Positions 48,501-61,455 of a stretch of 64,000 nucleotides of DNA are shown piece by piece. The position numbers were made by a program, and so were the translations under genes. Source of the DNA: Apteryx mantelli. Lineage: Eukaryota; Chordata; Aves; Apterygiformes; Apterygidae. Under the pieces are notes generated by a model, which worked only from the letters and a program-made list of their open reading frames with translations, had not been told where the DNA came from and ran no database searches. The DNA is taken from assembly GCF_036417845.1 (NCBI RefSeq), contig NC_089985.1, positions 28,788,583 to 28,852,582 of the forward strand, written 5' to 3'. Position 1 is the stretch's first letter. Every line of letters starts with the position of its first letter.

Positions 48501-50559
48501 CTTGGTTCTGCTGCTGTCTCCTCCGTTACCTCTCAGCCTGAAGGGGATCTAAACCATGCCCCCAGTCCAAAAAAAATTAGGAATCAAGCACACTCGGGGT
48601 CCTCCTGCAGCATCTGACCACTTTAAATGAGCACTTTATCATCTCCTTCAGCCTCTGAAGTCGTCCAGGGGAAAGTTATCCTCAAAATCCCAGTGCGCTG
48701 CAGGACCGCACCAGGGGAGCGGGCGTAGGCAGGCAATGCGAATACAGCTTGCCGTGTCTGTGCCTTCCCGGCAGCCGTTCACACTGCTAATCCACGCTAA
48801 CACAGCTGCAGTCACTTTTAAGGCCAGGCCTTGAAACCTACTACAAAGATAAGACCCCAAAAGAGCCAGAGTTCCTGGGTAAACTTCAGCTCCTTGCACG
48901 TGGTGGATGGATTAACAGGGACACAAGGGAAGCTCAGTAAACCTAGTATCAGAACTGCATCAAGGAATTGCTTCCCAAACCACCTCTCATCCGCACATCA
49001 CTTTGGGAGCGTTCCCCTCTAGGCTCCTCCAAAGTCAGCATCGCTGTGGTACAAGCTAGAGGTGGGAATTTCCAGGGCCAATTTCCCCACAGCCTTTCAG
49101 CTGCGATTCAGTGCCTCCCAACGGAGGCGAATGGCCAACGTACGCCTGCTAAGCTGGACCCAGCAACAACCAGCCAGGGAGCTCTCTAACCACGATTCAT
49201 GGCTGCAGTTCATCCAGTTCAACTCAGTTCAAGCCAGCCTTACAGTAGAAATTTAACCTATACTTATACTTGGCCCTTCTTACTATGAGAAAGACTGAAA
49301 GACCTTTCTTCTCTGGAGTTTCTAATGATATGGTTTATACGGCTTTCTCTTCATGAGCTACAAATACCTTAGGTGTCTCCATCCAAGCCACTAGCAAAAT
49401 TCAGATGAAATCTGACAGCCTCTTTATTATTTGATAGAGGGTCATTTTTCTTCTCTTTAATACACCTTGATTTTTTTATTGTTGATTACTTTTACATTAT
49501 AATTTGAGCATAAAAACACTTTCCACAGGGCACAGAAAAATCATATTGTAATTTTTAATTTATCTATTGAGTTACTATAGTTTCAGAGCTACAACGCATT
49601 CTATCATACATGAACATTTGTGATCCTTAGCAGACAAAAGCTGACCACAGTGATCCTGTGCTGTCTTCAGCCATCTAAACATAATAATAGGTGATCTGGG
49701 CCAGCAATTCGAAATTTTTTACCATTCAGTTTCAAGTTCAGGCTAATGAAACCTCTCATTAAAGGTTTCACAAAGTAAATTTTAACTCTTTCTGTGGAAA
49801 GAACATCGTGTGCATGATAAAATATGCACAAAATAAGCTACTTCTAGTAACTTATAGTCCTATTAGCAAAGTATGGGGACATTTTCCTTTACTACCATTT
49901 AGGAATATGTTTCTTTCATTTGTCTTAATTATGTTCAGAAGAACCACAATTTGGCAATTTTAATTCACTGGTTTCCATAGTAACTTCTCATAGGGCATTT
50001 AAAAAAAAAGTCACATGACAGAAGCGAATGCATAGTAAAGAAAAAGAACTTCTGCTGTGATTATAAGTGGACTCATCCAAGGGCAAAGACTGGAAAGTTG
50101 ATACATAAAAATAAAATAATAAAAATAACAATAATGACATGAAACATTAAAACAGGCAGATGATCCTCAAGATGTTATAGACAGTTGGTGTATCTTGCTG
50201 GTCTGAGATGAGTTTCCAGATGAAGCCTTTTTGGGCAGGTTCTTGTTGAAAATTTTTACATGGCCAGAGAAGGTAAACTATTTATGCTGATTTGTGAAGA
50301 TGGACCAATGATTGACCATAAAGTAATTTTCCAGTCATATGAAACATCCTGAAGTGTCCTAAGAAGAGATGAATAAGCAAATCGTTTTGCAGAATGGTAT
50401 TTTAATGTTTTGGATTGACCTAAAAGCTTCGCTTTTATTTTGATCTATTTATACTTAGTAATATATTCTATTTCTCTTTCTCTATCTAGATGTTCCTTTT
50501 CAAAAATGTTAAAAGAGTAACCAACTGGCAAGCAACCACATTGTAAACTGTGAGTGCAC

Positions 50560-50760
50560 TGGATTGTTAATTGCATGCAAATACGTGCAAAATTGCCTTA
50601 TCATTAGCATCGTTGAATAGGGCGTGCAGTTTCTGGGGTTGCATTATGCACGGTAACTGCACATGCAAATGATCAAAGAGCTAAACAGCTGTACAGTGCA
50701 CAATCACTCACTGAAAAAGCGTGATGTAAATGGGGCTGCGTGAGCCACGTGTACTGCGAG
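50560..50760. promoter_or_regulatory. Candidate enhancer with two octamer sites and a TCF/LEF-like site
   Basis: Two perfect POU octamers, ATGCAAAT, lie at 50575-50582 and 50663-50670. The second is followed immediately by ATCAAAG (50672-50678), a TCF/LEF-type motif, and then CAGCTG. CACGTG occurs near 50747. CpG content is higher than in flanking DNA. Motif clustering is seen; enhancer function is inferred. Confidence 0.35.
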
Positions 50761-53700
50761 CTTGGCTCAGACCGCAACTCCCGCTCAGGCACTGCTTGTC
50801 CTGAAACCTGATAGTTTGTTACATTGCCTGGCTCCAAAACACTATGTCTGCCTTACGGCATTCTGCCCACTACACGCAATGTTCTCTTATCTTTTGTGCT
50901 CTTGTTCTTTATTTACAAATCCTAAGCACTCTATTCCATCTGTCAACATCAAATATAGTTTCTGTTACGTAAACCATAATAGCATATTCAGTCCTTTCTG
51001 CACACACTGCCTATACTCAGCTCTGAATCTATGGCTCCACTCAGAAATGAATTACTACTGGATAGGTTAGTGGCGTGTGCTATAGCACTATGCTTCTTTT
51101 CGGAGTATCTGGATACATATCTCGGTATGTAATTTGCAGACTTACATGTTATGATAAATTATATAAGATAATGGACAAAAAGGAATTTAAAGGAAGAGTA
51201 GTACAACAAAGAAATTGAATATAAATAGGCTCTATATAATTTAACCATCAGTGGGAAAATCAAATAAAAAATTTAAGGGTATATTGCTGGCAGTGTTTTA
51301 TAGACAGAATTTTAGTACTTCATGTAAATTATCAATTTATTATAGCATGACACTTTAAACTGGCTTAAAAAGTTTTAAACTTTTTTTTTAAGTCACTAAG
51401 TAACTTTACAATTATTGCCCTCCCCTTGCTTTTATATGAAAAAGAAAACAAATTTAACATAGTTACACATCCAAAACTTGATGGGAGGCTTGGTACTGTA
51501 AAGGAAAGCATGTTTAGCTGTTTGTAATTCTGCTACTCCAACTGCTCAACACCACCTTCCTTCCGATAGGGGCACTGGGTTCTGCAGGGGGGGCAAAAGC
51601 TTGTCTCTGGGCACCCCATAATTAGTTTCAAGCAAAATCAGCAGGTTAAACTAGTGGTTAGACTTACCTTGGCATATTTGCTTTAATCAGTTGAAGGAGC
51701 GACTGGATTACCTGCTCCACTGGCAGACAAGTCAAACCAGGAGTGAGGAGTGAGGGGGCAGGGAGTTCTTCCCCTGGCACCACCAGACCTGGAAGAGGTG
51801 GTCTCCTTATGTAGGAGCAGAGATGCCCTTGACCCCTTCAGCATTTGTTCCTGTTGAGCTAGACAGATCATAAATCTCATTTAACTAAACATTTGCGACT
51901 TTCCCACCATTCGAACTGAAGTCTGCAATCCACTGGCTGCAGTCAGGTTGGCTGCACACGTATCACGGAGGGAACTGGGGTTCAGTTGGCAGAGGAGGCA
52001 GTGGCAGCCCGGAAGGGGACACTGCCCCGCTCTACCTGTGACGGATGTGGAGCTGGTGAAGTAGCACTGCCCAACCCTATATCAATGTGGAAAGGTATTT
52101 ACAATATATGTAAATATCTTACAAATATTTACATGCATGTGTGTGTGTAGTAACTATTTGATAGCACAGTCTTTGATCATAAAGACCCTTTTTAAAAAAA
52201 GTCTTTTTGCCCAACTTTCAAATACGATTGTATAGTAAATAACTCATCATTTCTCTTTATCAGCCGTATTCATTTTAATTTATTTTTAATAAGTACCTCT
52301 CTAACACATTATTAACCTACTGCTTAGCTGGTAATAAGGGAACACTGTGTTCTGGTCCTGTCTCACAAAGTAAAATGAATTTTAAATATGAAAAATAGGA
52401 TAAGCTGAAAATAATGAATGTGAGCCAAGGAAAACATTGCCACTAAGGAAATAAATACAGCCTTATCATTTTGCTTTTTTAAATCCTTTTTCTTGAACTT
52501 AAAATATATTAGAAAAGGAAATATTCTAAACTGATCAAGATCTCTGTATAAGAGACCAAAACAAAGAAGCAATTCTTTCTATTTCCAGAAGGGATTGGGT
52601 ATAAAATAACACTGGATGTAGGAAGAAATTTAGAAAGGACGTACATCAGGAAAATTGCCACATATTGTAAAAAAAAGGAAAAAAAGGGGGGGTACCATAT
52701 TTGCAAAAAGGGGTAAGAAAATTCATTTCATTTGTTATTTACTGAAAATTAGAGTAATCAGAGTAACAAATACACATTTTTAGTATGTCTATTCCATATA
52801 CACATTATACTTAGAACACTTTATAATGCTGTAATTTCATTTCTAAAGCACCTGAAAATATTTGCTGAAAATATGACAAAAATCTTCTCCGATAAGAAAA
52901 GATCATAAAATGGCATGATTTATTTTTCACATGCTAACCTTGTTAACTCATATAGCATTCATATGCTATTCTTTATAAATAAAGGTGCCTTGCACTTTGC
53001 CATTCAACTTCCATTGCTTTAAATTCTACTTCCTGATATAGCAGTGTATAGCAATGGGCTACGCTGCTTACGACTGGAGATTGATTAAAGACCAATGAAT
53101 TAAATTCCACTGAGCAAAATTTGACTCTGATGAATTCAGTAGGGGCCACATGTAAAACTGGACTCAAAAAGGCAGTTTTAAAAATCCCATGTGGAGAACG
53201 GTCAATATACATCATGTGAAAGACATACGTATTAAATAATAAGGAATTTGGAGTCTGGAGGGTTCAGGAAATTGCAATGAAACACAGAACTTTGGGGTTC
53301 AAAGGCTGTGCATGTCAGTACTTGTTATCACCTGCACATTCAGAAGCCTTTGTAAAATGGTTTAGTATCTAAGTACTTCATTTAGCAAACAAATGTTCCC
53401 ACTGCAAAACTACCGTCACTGGTCATACTGTCCCAGGAGGGTTATAAGCATGAAAAGTAAATTATCCATCAGTCACTAAATAAAGAATAGGTATTGTATG
53501 GAAAAGGGACAATGTCCTGGAGACTTGTGTCCTGTGATTGACAGCATAAAAAAAATTGCCCAAGCTTGTGGCTGCAAAGCAAACTTCCAAAATGTAAATA
53601 ATAATGTGGCCCTGAAGCAATGGTTCAGAAGTTCCCCGTATCAGTCTCAGCAAAGAAGCTGTTTCATTCTTCCTGAATAAAGCATACATAACAGGAGAGG

Positions 53701-55096
53701 AATGACCCTTTTGCGTAGGCCTGCCCAGCACACCGTGACTAGCATCCCAGCGTGGTGTGAAGAATAGACTGGGCTCAGTTTGTTTAGTGCCTGGGGGATT
53801 ATGGTTTATTTTCCTATTTCAAATCTGATCCATGATCAGAGCAGTAGAAAATTGCATTGGCCCTGCCTGTGAGATGTTTATGGTGAGTCTAGCATACAGA
53901 CTCAGGTGTTCTTTCACCCAATGCCTTTCAGATATTGCTGAGATTACAAAAGCATAATCTTCATGCTGAATTTATAACTGAATTTTTAATTCAGTTAGAA
54001 ACATGATTTCTGGTAACTTTTATCAAGGCAAGTCCTTTACCTGAAGCTTTAAGTAATTAACATGATTATAACCTTATTTCAAAATAGCAGAAATAAGGTG
54101 GAACATTATGATGATTATGGAAAGAAGCCACTGACTGGATCTTCAAGCACATGCTATAGCAAAAATGGACATCACAGAGTCATATCAAAACATTAGCATA
54201 AAACCCACACAGCAGTGAAATATAGTTCAAGCTATGTGAAATCACAGGAACAAACTACAATAGATCATACAGGATATAAAAAAATGCAAACCATTGTACT
54301 GGCTTCATCTCTATACAGAAAAACTTAGCTGGCTTTCTTAGGATTGCTTAATCTAAGTGTAACAGCTCTGAAGATGCAGCCACACGAAGACATCAGAATG
54401 TGCTAGCAACTCTTAGATAATATAAACTCTCCAAGAGTACTGAATCCATAACCTTGTTAACTGACACGTGACAAAACACGGGTCACCATGTCTCTGCTTT
54501 TATTTCATAACCCATGCTAACTAGCTGAAACTGCTTTGTGTACAGAAATCCTCTTTACCTCACACCATTGCTTTACTGGGTAGACAGCCCATCAGACTGA
54601 TTATCTGTGGTTACACTGTCTGAAACAGTCACACAATCTGGCAGTCCTTAGCTTTTGGGTTGTAGCAGATCTCAGGTATGCTCCTAGGATTATTAATATG
54701 GCCCCTGAGAACAAGGACAAGAAGGGAAGCGTTTGCAGGACAGGTGAGGACAGTGCAAAATTATGTTCTTTACTGCTGTTTCTCAACAAGGACTCTATTG
54801 GTTGATTACATTTTGGTTGTAAAACAGAGAATTGCCTGATCCAAACATGATATGTCACTACATTATTTCGTCCAAAAGCTGTGGATGCCAGCAACTTGAC
54901 CAGGTTTGCAGACCCCAACCAGAGCTACCATCTGATCAAAGTAGTCGAGTCCCTCTGAACAACTTGTTTCACAACACTTGGCTCTAAGACGACTAAAGGT
55001 AAGGATTTTACATATAACATTTTGGTCACGCTAACAAGTTTTTTAAGTAACAATTTAAGCTTCCATCTGCAAATGGTGCTCTGGAAATGGAACAGG

Positions 55097-55134
55097 TATT
55101 TTATTTTATAATGGATATTTTATTTTATAATGGA
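55097..55134 (+). repeat. Perfect 19-bp tandem duplication
   Basis: TATTTTATTTTATAATGGA occurs at 55097-55115 and again at 55116-55134 without mismatch, which suggests a recent local duplication. Confidence 0.9.
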
Positions 55135-57540
55135 TATAGGAGAAGGATGATATTACCAGCACTTGCTTTGTATAGATATCACCTTCTCTAACAGAAGGGC
55201 AATGATAGTGTTGTATCACCAGGCTGATGTGTTTTGTGAAGTCCATTAACAGCTAAACAGCTACCAGTACAGATGTACTCAGCAGACACTGCACTGGTTT
55301 CTGGAAGGGGCCCTTAGAGCCACATCTTGCTTTATTAACAATAATGGAGCTACACATAAACCATGGAGTGAATTCAACAGCTGAGAACATTGTACTCTGA
55401 GTAACACGTTTTAAAAACATGGCTATTTATTTTAGCATCTGAAACAATACTTTTAGAGAAACATCTCCCTTTGAGCACCAAGTTCATGTCATATAACCCA
55501 GTGCCCAACTTTGCCCAGCAAAGACAAACTTCTGCTCTGAAAAGAAACCACGTAAAACTGACACAGAAAATGCCAAGTAACTTTAACTTCAACAGCTACT
55601 GGGCCAATGAGTTGCAAAAAAATTATGCTCACTTACTGTCATGAACTTCAGCACAATCCCAGTAATTGCCCTGGGAGGCACAGTGACGCAGAGATGTGCC
55701 TACGACTCAAAACATCTCCGCTTTCTTTGCTCAGCAGTGCGGCGATTTACTTGCAGCCAACAGCTATCATCCTGCATTTTCTCAGCTCTTTGGTAAGTGA
55801 ATTGAAAGAAAGGGGCAAGGCCCAGAATACTCTCATTAATCACTCCATCAGCCTTGTTGTGTGACAGGACCAGGTCTGGATAGCACATGTAAGGTGCAAG
55901 AGGAGGAGACATCTTGCTCCTAAGCGCGTTTGAAGGGCTATCGGACCAAAGTCCCGAGATCCTGTTTCTGACAAATAGCATCTGACAGAACAATCATTCC
56001 CCTGATCATCACACCTCCTTTTGGACTCATAGTCTATTAATTTATTTAATCCTGCAGCACTGAAGTCTGAAGTCTGCAGTTCAGTATCATTCCCTATTTG
56101 TTTCCACCACACCATTCAAGACTGTCTGACCTCTATCATAACCACTGGGCAGATGCATCATGCAAGTCACAATCCAGCCCTTTACAAGAAAACGTGTTTT
56201 TTAATTGATGCCAGCCCTGGAAACTCAGCTAACATCTTTGAAAGCTGGCTGTGTTCCTTAGGCCATACATCATCAGACTATTAAAGATTTAATAGTACGA
56301 ATGCTAACTGTCATCAAGAGCCCACTGAATTTAATGAGATTGTAGCTATTGTTTCAAATGGGTCTTGGGTGCGACTCTGCGATCTGTGGAGCTCTCCAAT
56401 ACAAAAACTCAGTGCTACATGTGGGAAAATATGAAGTCAGCGCAATTACAGAGGAGTCCAGAAAGTAGTGAAGAAGTCTTTTCAGGAGGGAGGGACACTA
56501 AGGGAGCTGTTCTGCAGCCCAGGGTTGGAACGGTTCTGTGAGGCTGATAGAGCTTAAACTCACTAACCCTTGCTTGTTAAAATAGGCATCTCTGACTGGG
56601 AATGCGCACAGAAAGTTGAAAAATCAGGGATCCTTTCTATGCAGACACTTTTCACAGCAGATGCAAATTTATGGACTTCATACTTCTTCTACCTCTACTC
56701 TTATACAGCAATTCAATACTTTCCTATGTCCAGGAAATTCCAGACTTATTACAGTAAAAGAGATACATCTTGTGAGTCTTGCTATCCTCATGAATTTTCT
56801 TTCCTCCATTCCTGAGAAAAAGCTTTTTTGACCAAACCTGAATGATGACTCAAATGGTCCCTGTTAGCTGATTTGCCACAGTGTCAACTTCTTTCCTTGT
56901 ATCAGACATTTATAGAAATATGTCTAATTCCTTTTATAGTCTTGCTGATTGCCTCCCATAGTTTGGTCATTATGATCTTTTCAGAGGTAAACTAAGACAA
57001 AATAACCAACTCAGTAGTAGTTCATGTACTTAGTTATCTCAGTTGATGTTTGCATAAGGACAATTGTTTCACAGTTAGAATGACGGATTTCAGAATGATT
57101 TTCTGTTTTTTTTATTTAACTTTCTTGTTATAGAAAAGGCAGTTATTCCAGAAAACTGGGACACAGACTTGAACCCAAATAATTATAGGTGAAGGTAAAA
57201 ACTGACTTTCTGTTTTGGTGGCCATCTGCAATGAATAATTTGTCCATAACAGTCACTATGCTTATACTATGATTAGGGTTAGTCTCACAATGTTGTGAGC
57301 TAAGCTAGTTTTCTGATAGTCTGGCATTGCCTCATTTCTTGTCTCCACAGGCTCCTCTTTTTTCTGTTGGTGCAAGACTGCTGTTGACAAGCATACTTGA
57401 TTTCCTCATTTCTTTTGGTGTGATTTTGTGAGAATCCAAACTATTTTCAGTACTCCAAAGCTAGTCAAAAACCTATAGATCAATGACTTCACCTTGGTTC
57501 TTACAGGATTCCTTGAGTCTTCATAACGTCAGCTCAGCTT

Positions 57541-57623
57541 CACAGAATCACAGAATCGCTGAGGTTGGAAGGGACCTCTGGAGATCATCTAGTCCAACCC
57601 CCCCCCCGCTCAAGCAGGGTCAC
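57541..57623 (-). other. CR1 3' UTR with ATTCTGTG octamers
   Basis: The short conserved 3' tail contains a C/G homopolymer run (C10 on the plus strand, 57598-57607) and ends in a two-copy octamer. This region is recognised by the element's own reverse transcriptase in CR1 biology. Confidence 0.85.
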
Positions 57624-60557
57624 CTAGAGCACATTGCACAGGATTGCATCCAGGTGCGTTTTGAATATCTCCAGAGAAGGAGACTCCACCACCTCTCTGG
57701 GCAACCTGTTCCAGTGCTCTGTCACCCTCACAGTGAAAAAGTTTTTCCTCATGTTCAGATGGAAGTGTCTGTGTTTCAGTTTGTGTCCGTTGCCTCGCGT
57801 CCTGTCGCTCGGCACCACTGAAAAGAGTCTGGCTCCATCCTCTCGACACCCTCCCTTCAGAAACTTGTACACGTTGATAAGATCTCCTCTCAGCCTTCTC
57901 TCCTCCAAACTAAACAGGCCAAGCTCTCTCAGCCTTTCCTCATAAGAGAGATGCTCCAGTCCCCTAATCATCTTTGTAGCCCTTCGCTGGACTTGCTCCA
58001 GTAGTGCCACATCCCTCTTGTACTGGGGAGCCCAGAACTGGACGCAGTACTCCAGATGTGGCCTCACCAGGGCTGAGTAGAGGGGGAGAATCACCTCCCT
58101 CGACCTGCTGGCAACACTCTTCCTGATGCACCCCAGGATACCATTGGCCTTCTTGGCCACAAGGGCACATTGCTGCCTCATGCTTAACTTGGTGTCCACC
58201 AGCACTCCCAGGTCCTTCTCCGCAGAGCTGCTTTCCAGCAGGTCAACCCCCAACCTGTCCTGGTGCATGGGGTTATTCCTCCCCAGGTGCAGGACCCTGC
58301 ACTTGCCTTTGTTGAACTTCATGAGGTTCCTCTCTGCCCACCTCTCCAGCCTGTCCAGGTCTCTCTGAATGGCAGCACAGCCCTCTGGTGTATCAGCCAC
58401 TCCTCCCAGTTTTGTATCGTCAGCAAACTTGCTGAGGGTGCACTCTGTGCCTTCATCCAGGTCATTGATGAAGAAGTTGAACAAGACTGGACCCAGTACT
58501 GACCCCTGGGGGACACCGCTAGCTACAGGCCTCCAACTAGACTCTGTGCCGCTGATCACAACTCTGAGCTCTGCCATTCAGCCAGTTCTCAATCCACCTC
58601 ACTGTCCACTCATCTAACCCACACTTCTTGAGCTTGTCTGTGAGGATGCTATGGGAGACAGTGTCAAAAGCCTTGCTGAAGTCTAGGTAGACAACATCCA
58701 CTGCTCTCCCCTCATCTACCCAGCCAGTCATTCCATCATAGAAGGCTATCAGATTGGTTAGGCATGATTTCCCCTTGGTGAAGCCATGCTGACTACTCCT
58801 GATCACCTTCTTTTCCTCCACATGCGTGGAGATGGCTTCCAGGATGAGCTGCTCCATCACCTTTCCAGGGATGAAGGTGAGGCTGACTGGCCTGTAGTTC
58901 CCTGGGTCCTCCTTCTTGCCCTTTTTGAAGACTGGGGTGACATTGGCTTTATTCCAGTCCTCGGGCACCTCTCCTGTTCTCCATGACCTTTCAAAGATGA
59001 TGGAGAGTGGCTTAGCAATAATGTCCGCCAGCTCCCTCAGCACTCGTGGGTGCATCCCATCAGGGCCCATGGATTTGTGGTGTCAAGTTTGCTTAAATGA
59101 TCTCTAACCCACTCCTCCTCCACCAAGGGAAAGTCTTCCTCTCTCCAGACTTTCTCTCTTGCCTCCAGGGTCTGGGGTTCCTGAGGGCTGGCCTGAGCAG
59201 TAAAGACTGAAGCAAAGAAGGCATTCAGTAACTCTGCCTTCTCTGCATCCTTCGTCACCAGGGCACCCACCCCATTCAGCAAAGGGCCCACATTTTCCCT
59301 GGTCTTCCTCTTGCTACTGATGTATTTGAAGAAGCCCTTCTTGCTGTCCTTGACATCTCTAGCCAGATTTAATTCCAAACGGGCCTTAGCCTTCCTCGTT
59401 GCATCCCTGCATACTCTGACAACATTCCTATATTCCTCCCAAGTGGCCTGTCCCCCTTTCCACTTTCTGTATACTTCCTTCTTCTGGTTGAGTTTTGCCA
59501 GGAGCTCCTTGCTCATCCATGCAGGTCTCCTGCCTCCTTTGCTTGACTTCCTACTCATAGGGATGCACCGCTCTTGAGCCTGGAGGAAGTGATGTTTGAA
59601 TATTAACCAGCTCTCTTGAACACTCCTTCCTTCTAGGGCCCTCACCCATGGGATTCCTCCAAGTAGGTCCCTGAAGAGGCCAAAGTTTGCTCTCCTGAAG
59701 TCCAGGGTTGCGATCCTACTTGGTGCCCTGCTGCCTCCTCGCAGGATCCTGAACTCCACCATCTCATGGTCACTGCAGCCAAGGCAGCCCCCAGCCTTCA
59801 CATCTTCCACCAGTCCTTCTTTGTTTGTTAGTACAAGGTCCAGCAGCACACCTCTCCTTGTTGGCTCCTCCACCACCTGTGTCAAGAAGTTGTCACCAAT
59901 GCTCTGCAGGAACCTCCAGGACTGTTTGTGCCTAGCTGTGTTGTCTTTCCAGCAGATATCGGGGTGGTTGAAGTCCCCCATGAGAACCAGGGCCTGGGAT
60001 CGTGAGGCTACTTCCAGCTGTCTGTAGAAGGCCTCATCGACTTCCTCATCCTGATCAGGTGGCCTGTAGTAAACACCCACAACAGTGTCACCCATGCTAG
60101 CCTGCCCTTTGATCCTTACCCATAAGCTCTCGACTCGCTCTTCATCCACCCCTAGGCACAGCTCCATACATTCCAGTTGCTCTCTCACATAAAGAGCAAC
60201 TCCACCACCTCGCTTTCCTGGCCTGTCTTTCCTAAAAAGCACGTAGCCATCCATGACAGCACTCCAGTCATGTGAGCTATCCCACCATGTCTCTGTAATG
60301 GCAATGAGATCATGGCCCTGCGACCGCACACATATCTCTAGTTCTTCCTGTTTGTTCCCCAAGCTGCGTGCATTGGTGTACAGGCATTTCAGGGAGGTGA
60401 TCGAGCATGCAGGTTTCCCAGGAGGGGTAAAAGAGGGTCCTCCATAGCCACATCCCATGCGCACTTCCCTGGCTGCATTCACCTGTTGGAGGCATCCTGA
60501 CTTGAGCAGTCTTTTGCCACCTACCCTGTCACTATAACTCTCCCCTTCCCCCATCAT
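57624..60557 (-). pseudogene. CR1 ORF2: endonuclease and reverse transcriptase, two frameshifts
   Basis: The reading frame starts at ATG ATG (60557-60552), 2 nt after the ORF1 stop. Segment 1 (60557-59037, 506 codons) holds an APE-type endonuclease: TNARS (Asn62), TETWWD (Glu89), YYRPP, GDFNHP (Asp195, Asn197) and SDH (262-264). A one-base loss near 59071-59085 moves the frame to segment 2 (59070-58537), with reverse transcriptase blocks [18 protein letters not shown] and [10 protein letters not shown] probable two-base loss near 58558-58570 moves it to segment 3 (58577-57624), with [10 protein letters not shown], the FADD catalytic box, and the C-terminal VRPHLEY...W region. It ends with the usual CR1 terminus before the 3' UTR. 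No catalytic residue appears changed, so the damage is limited to the indels. Confidence 0.92.
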
Positions 60558-60559
60558 AC

Positions 60560-61384
60560 CTAGTTTAAAGCCCTCCTTACCAGGTTGGCCAACCTGTTGG
60601 CAAAGACCCGCGTGCCCCGCCTCGTGAGGTGGATCCCATCTCTCGCCATCAGTTGTCGATCTTCAAACAGGGTCCCATGGTTGTAGAAACCAAAACCCTG
60701 TTGCCAACACCAGCGGCGCAGCCAGTCGTTAACCTGGAAAGTCCGTCTCCTCCTCCTCTCATCCATCCCCCTCACTGGCAGGATTGAGGAGAAGATGACC
60801 TGGGCTCCCAGACCCTTGACCACCATCCCCAGAGCTCTGAAATCCTGCTTGATGGTCTCCAGTTTGCCCTTGGTGTCATTGGCGCCCACATGGAAGAGCA
60901 GCAGTGGGTAATAGTCCGAAGCGTGGACAAGCCTTGGCAGTCTTTGCATGACATCTCTCACACGAGCCCCCGGCAGGCCACAAACCTCTCTAGACAAGAG
61001 GTCAGGTCGGCAGATAGATGCCTCCGTCCCCTGCAGCAGGGAGTCCCCCACAACAATCACCCGCCGCTTTTTCCGGGTGTTCCGGCAGGGCACAGGGTCT
61101 GTTGTCCCAGGTACTTCCCTGGCAGCCATGCCCATCTCCTCCTCATCCTGGAGGGCACTGAACCTGTTCTTCAGCTTCAGGTCTTCAGGAGGAGTAGGAG
61201 CCTTTCTCCTCCCACGAGCAGTGACCAGTTTCCAGCCTTCTTCTACGATGTTATGATGTACCGTTTCACACGGCACAGAGCCCTCTGGCAACTCCACTGC
61301 TGCAGGGGGTTGGGACTTCACGTCTTTGTCTCTGCTTCCTTGCTTGTGCTTGCTGGATACTAACCAGCATTGCTTGTACTGCAC
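60560..61384 (-). pseudogene. CR1 ORF1 with SGNH-type esterase domain (5' end incomplete)
   Basis: The open frame spans 274 codons counted from a GTG that directly follows an in-frame TGA, so the true N-terminus is missing or shifted. A related frame at 61266-61454 (…GEEITRESLKCAVQAM…) probably carries the preceding part, which implies an indel near 61330-61350. The segment LKNRFSALQDEEE (about 70-82) is typical of CR1 ORF1. An SGNH/GDSL hydrolase core follows: VVGDSLL with Ser115, HVGANDT with Asn169, and RDGIHLT with Asp249 and His252, so the catalytic set is intact. In this clade the ORF1 esterase is thought to aid retrotransposition by acting on lipids or membranes and binding nucleic acid. 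The TAG stop is 2 nt before the ORF2 ATG. Confidence 0.85.
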
Positions 61385-61455
61385 ATTTCAAGCTCTCCCT
61401 AGTGATTTCTTCCCCACTGTTGCTAGAAGTCTCAGCCTCTGTGACAAATATCACT

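Larger units (their letters stand above)
37992..57540. other. Intergenic DNA, no gene recognised
   Basis: No convincing protein-coding exon or RNA gene. Inside are an old CR1 tail (about 39785-39990), a possible repeat scrap at 41085-41150, a MIR-like piece at about 45070-45250, a TA/CA simple stretch (46340-46410), a CpG patch at 48225-48500, an octamer/TCF motif cluster at 50560-50760 and a 19-bp duplication at 55097-55134. The longest ATG-started frame (169 codons, 40454-40963, plus strand) has no family resemblance. Confidence 0.6.
57541..61455 (-). mobile_element. Nearly full-length CR1 LINE, 5'-truncated
   Basis: A non-LTR retrotransposon of the chicken-repeat-1 clade lies on the minus strand. 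It ends at 57541 with two ATTCTGTG octamers, the form of 3' end typical of avian CR1, preceded by the conserved GGTTGGACTAGATGATCTCC-type block. ORF1 (60560-61384) and ORF2 (57624-60557) are recognisable over almost their whole length. ORF2 is broken by two small indels near 59071-59085 and 58558-58570. The 5' limit is approximate: CR1-like protein sequence is seen up to about 61454 in a different frame. No target duplication is expected for CR1 and none was looked for successfully. The element is inactive as it stands but far less decayed than other repeats here. Confidence 0.95.

Noticed and set aside
54601-54918. Minus-strand 105-codon frame with a hydrophobic stretch that looks like a membrane segment
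   Set aside because: It starts with TTG, has no ATG or clear splice sites, and I recognise no family; most likely chance.
57483-61363. Plus-strand open frames across the CR1 region
   Set aside because: They are antisense shadows of the CR1 ORFs.
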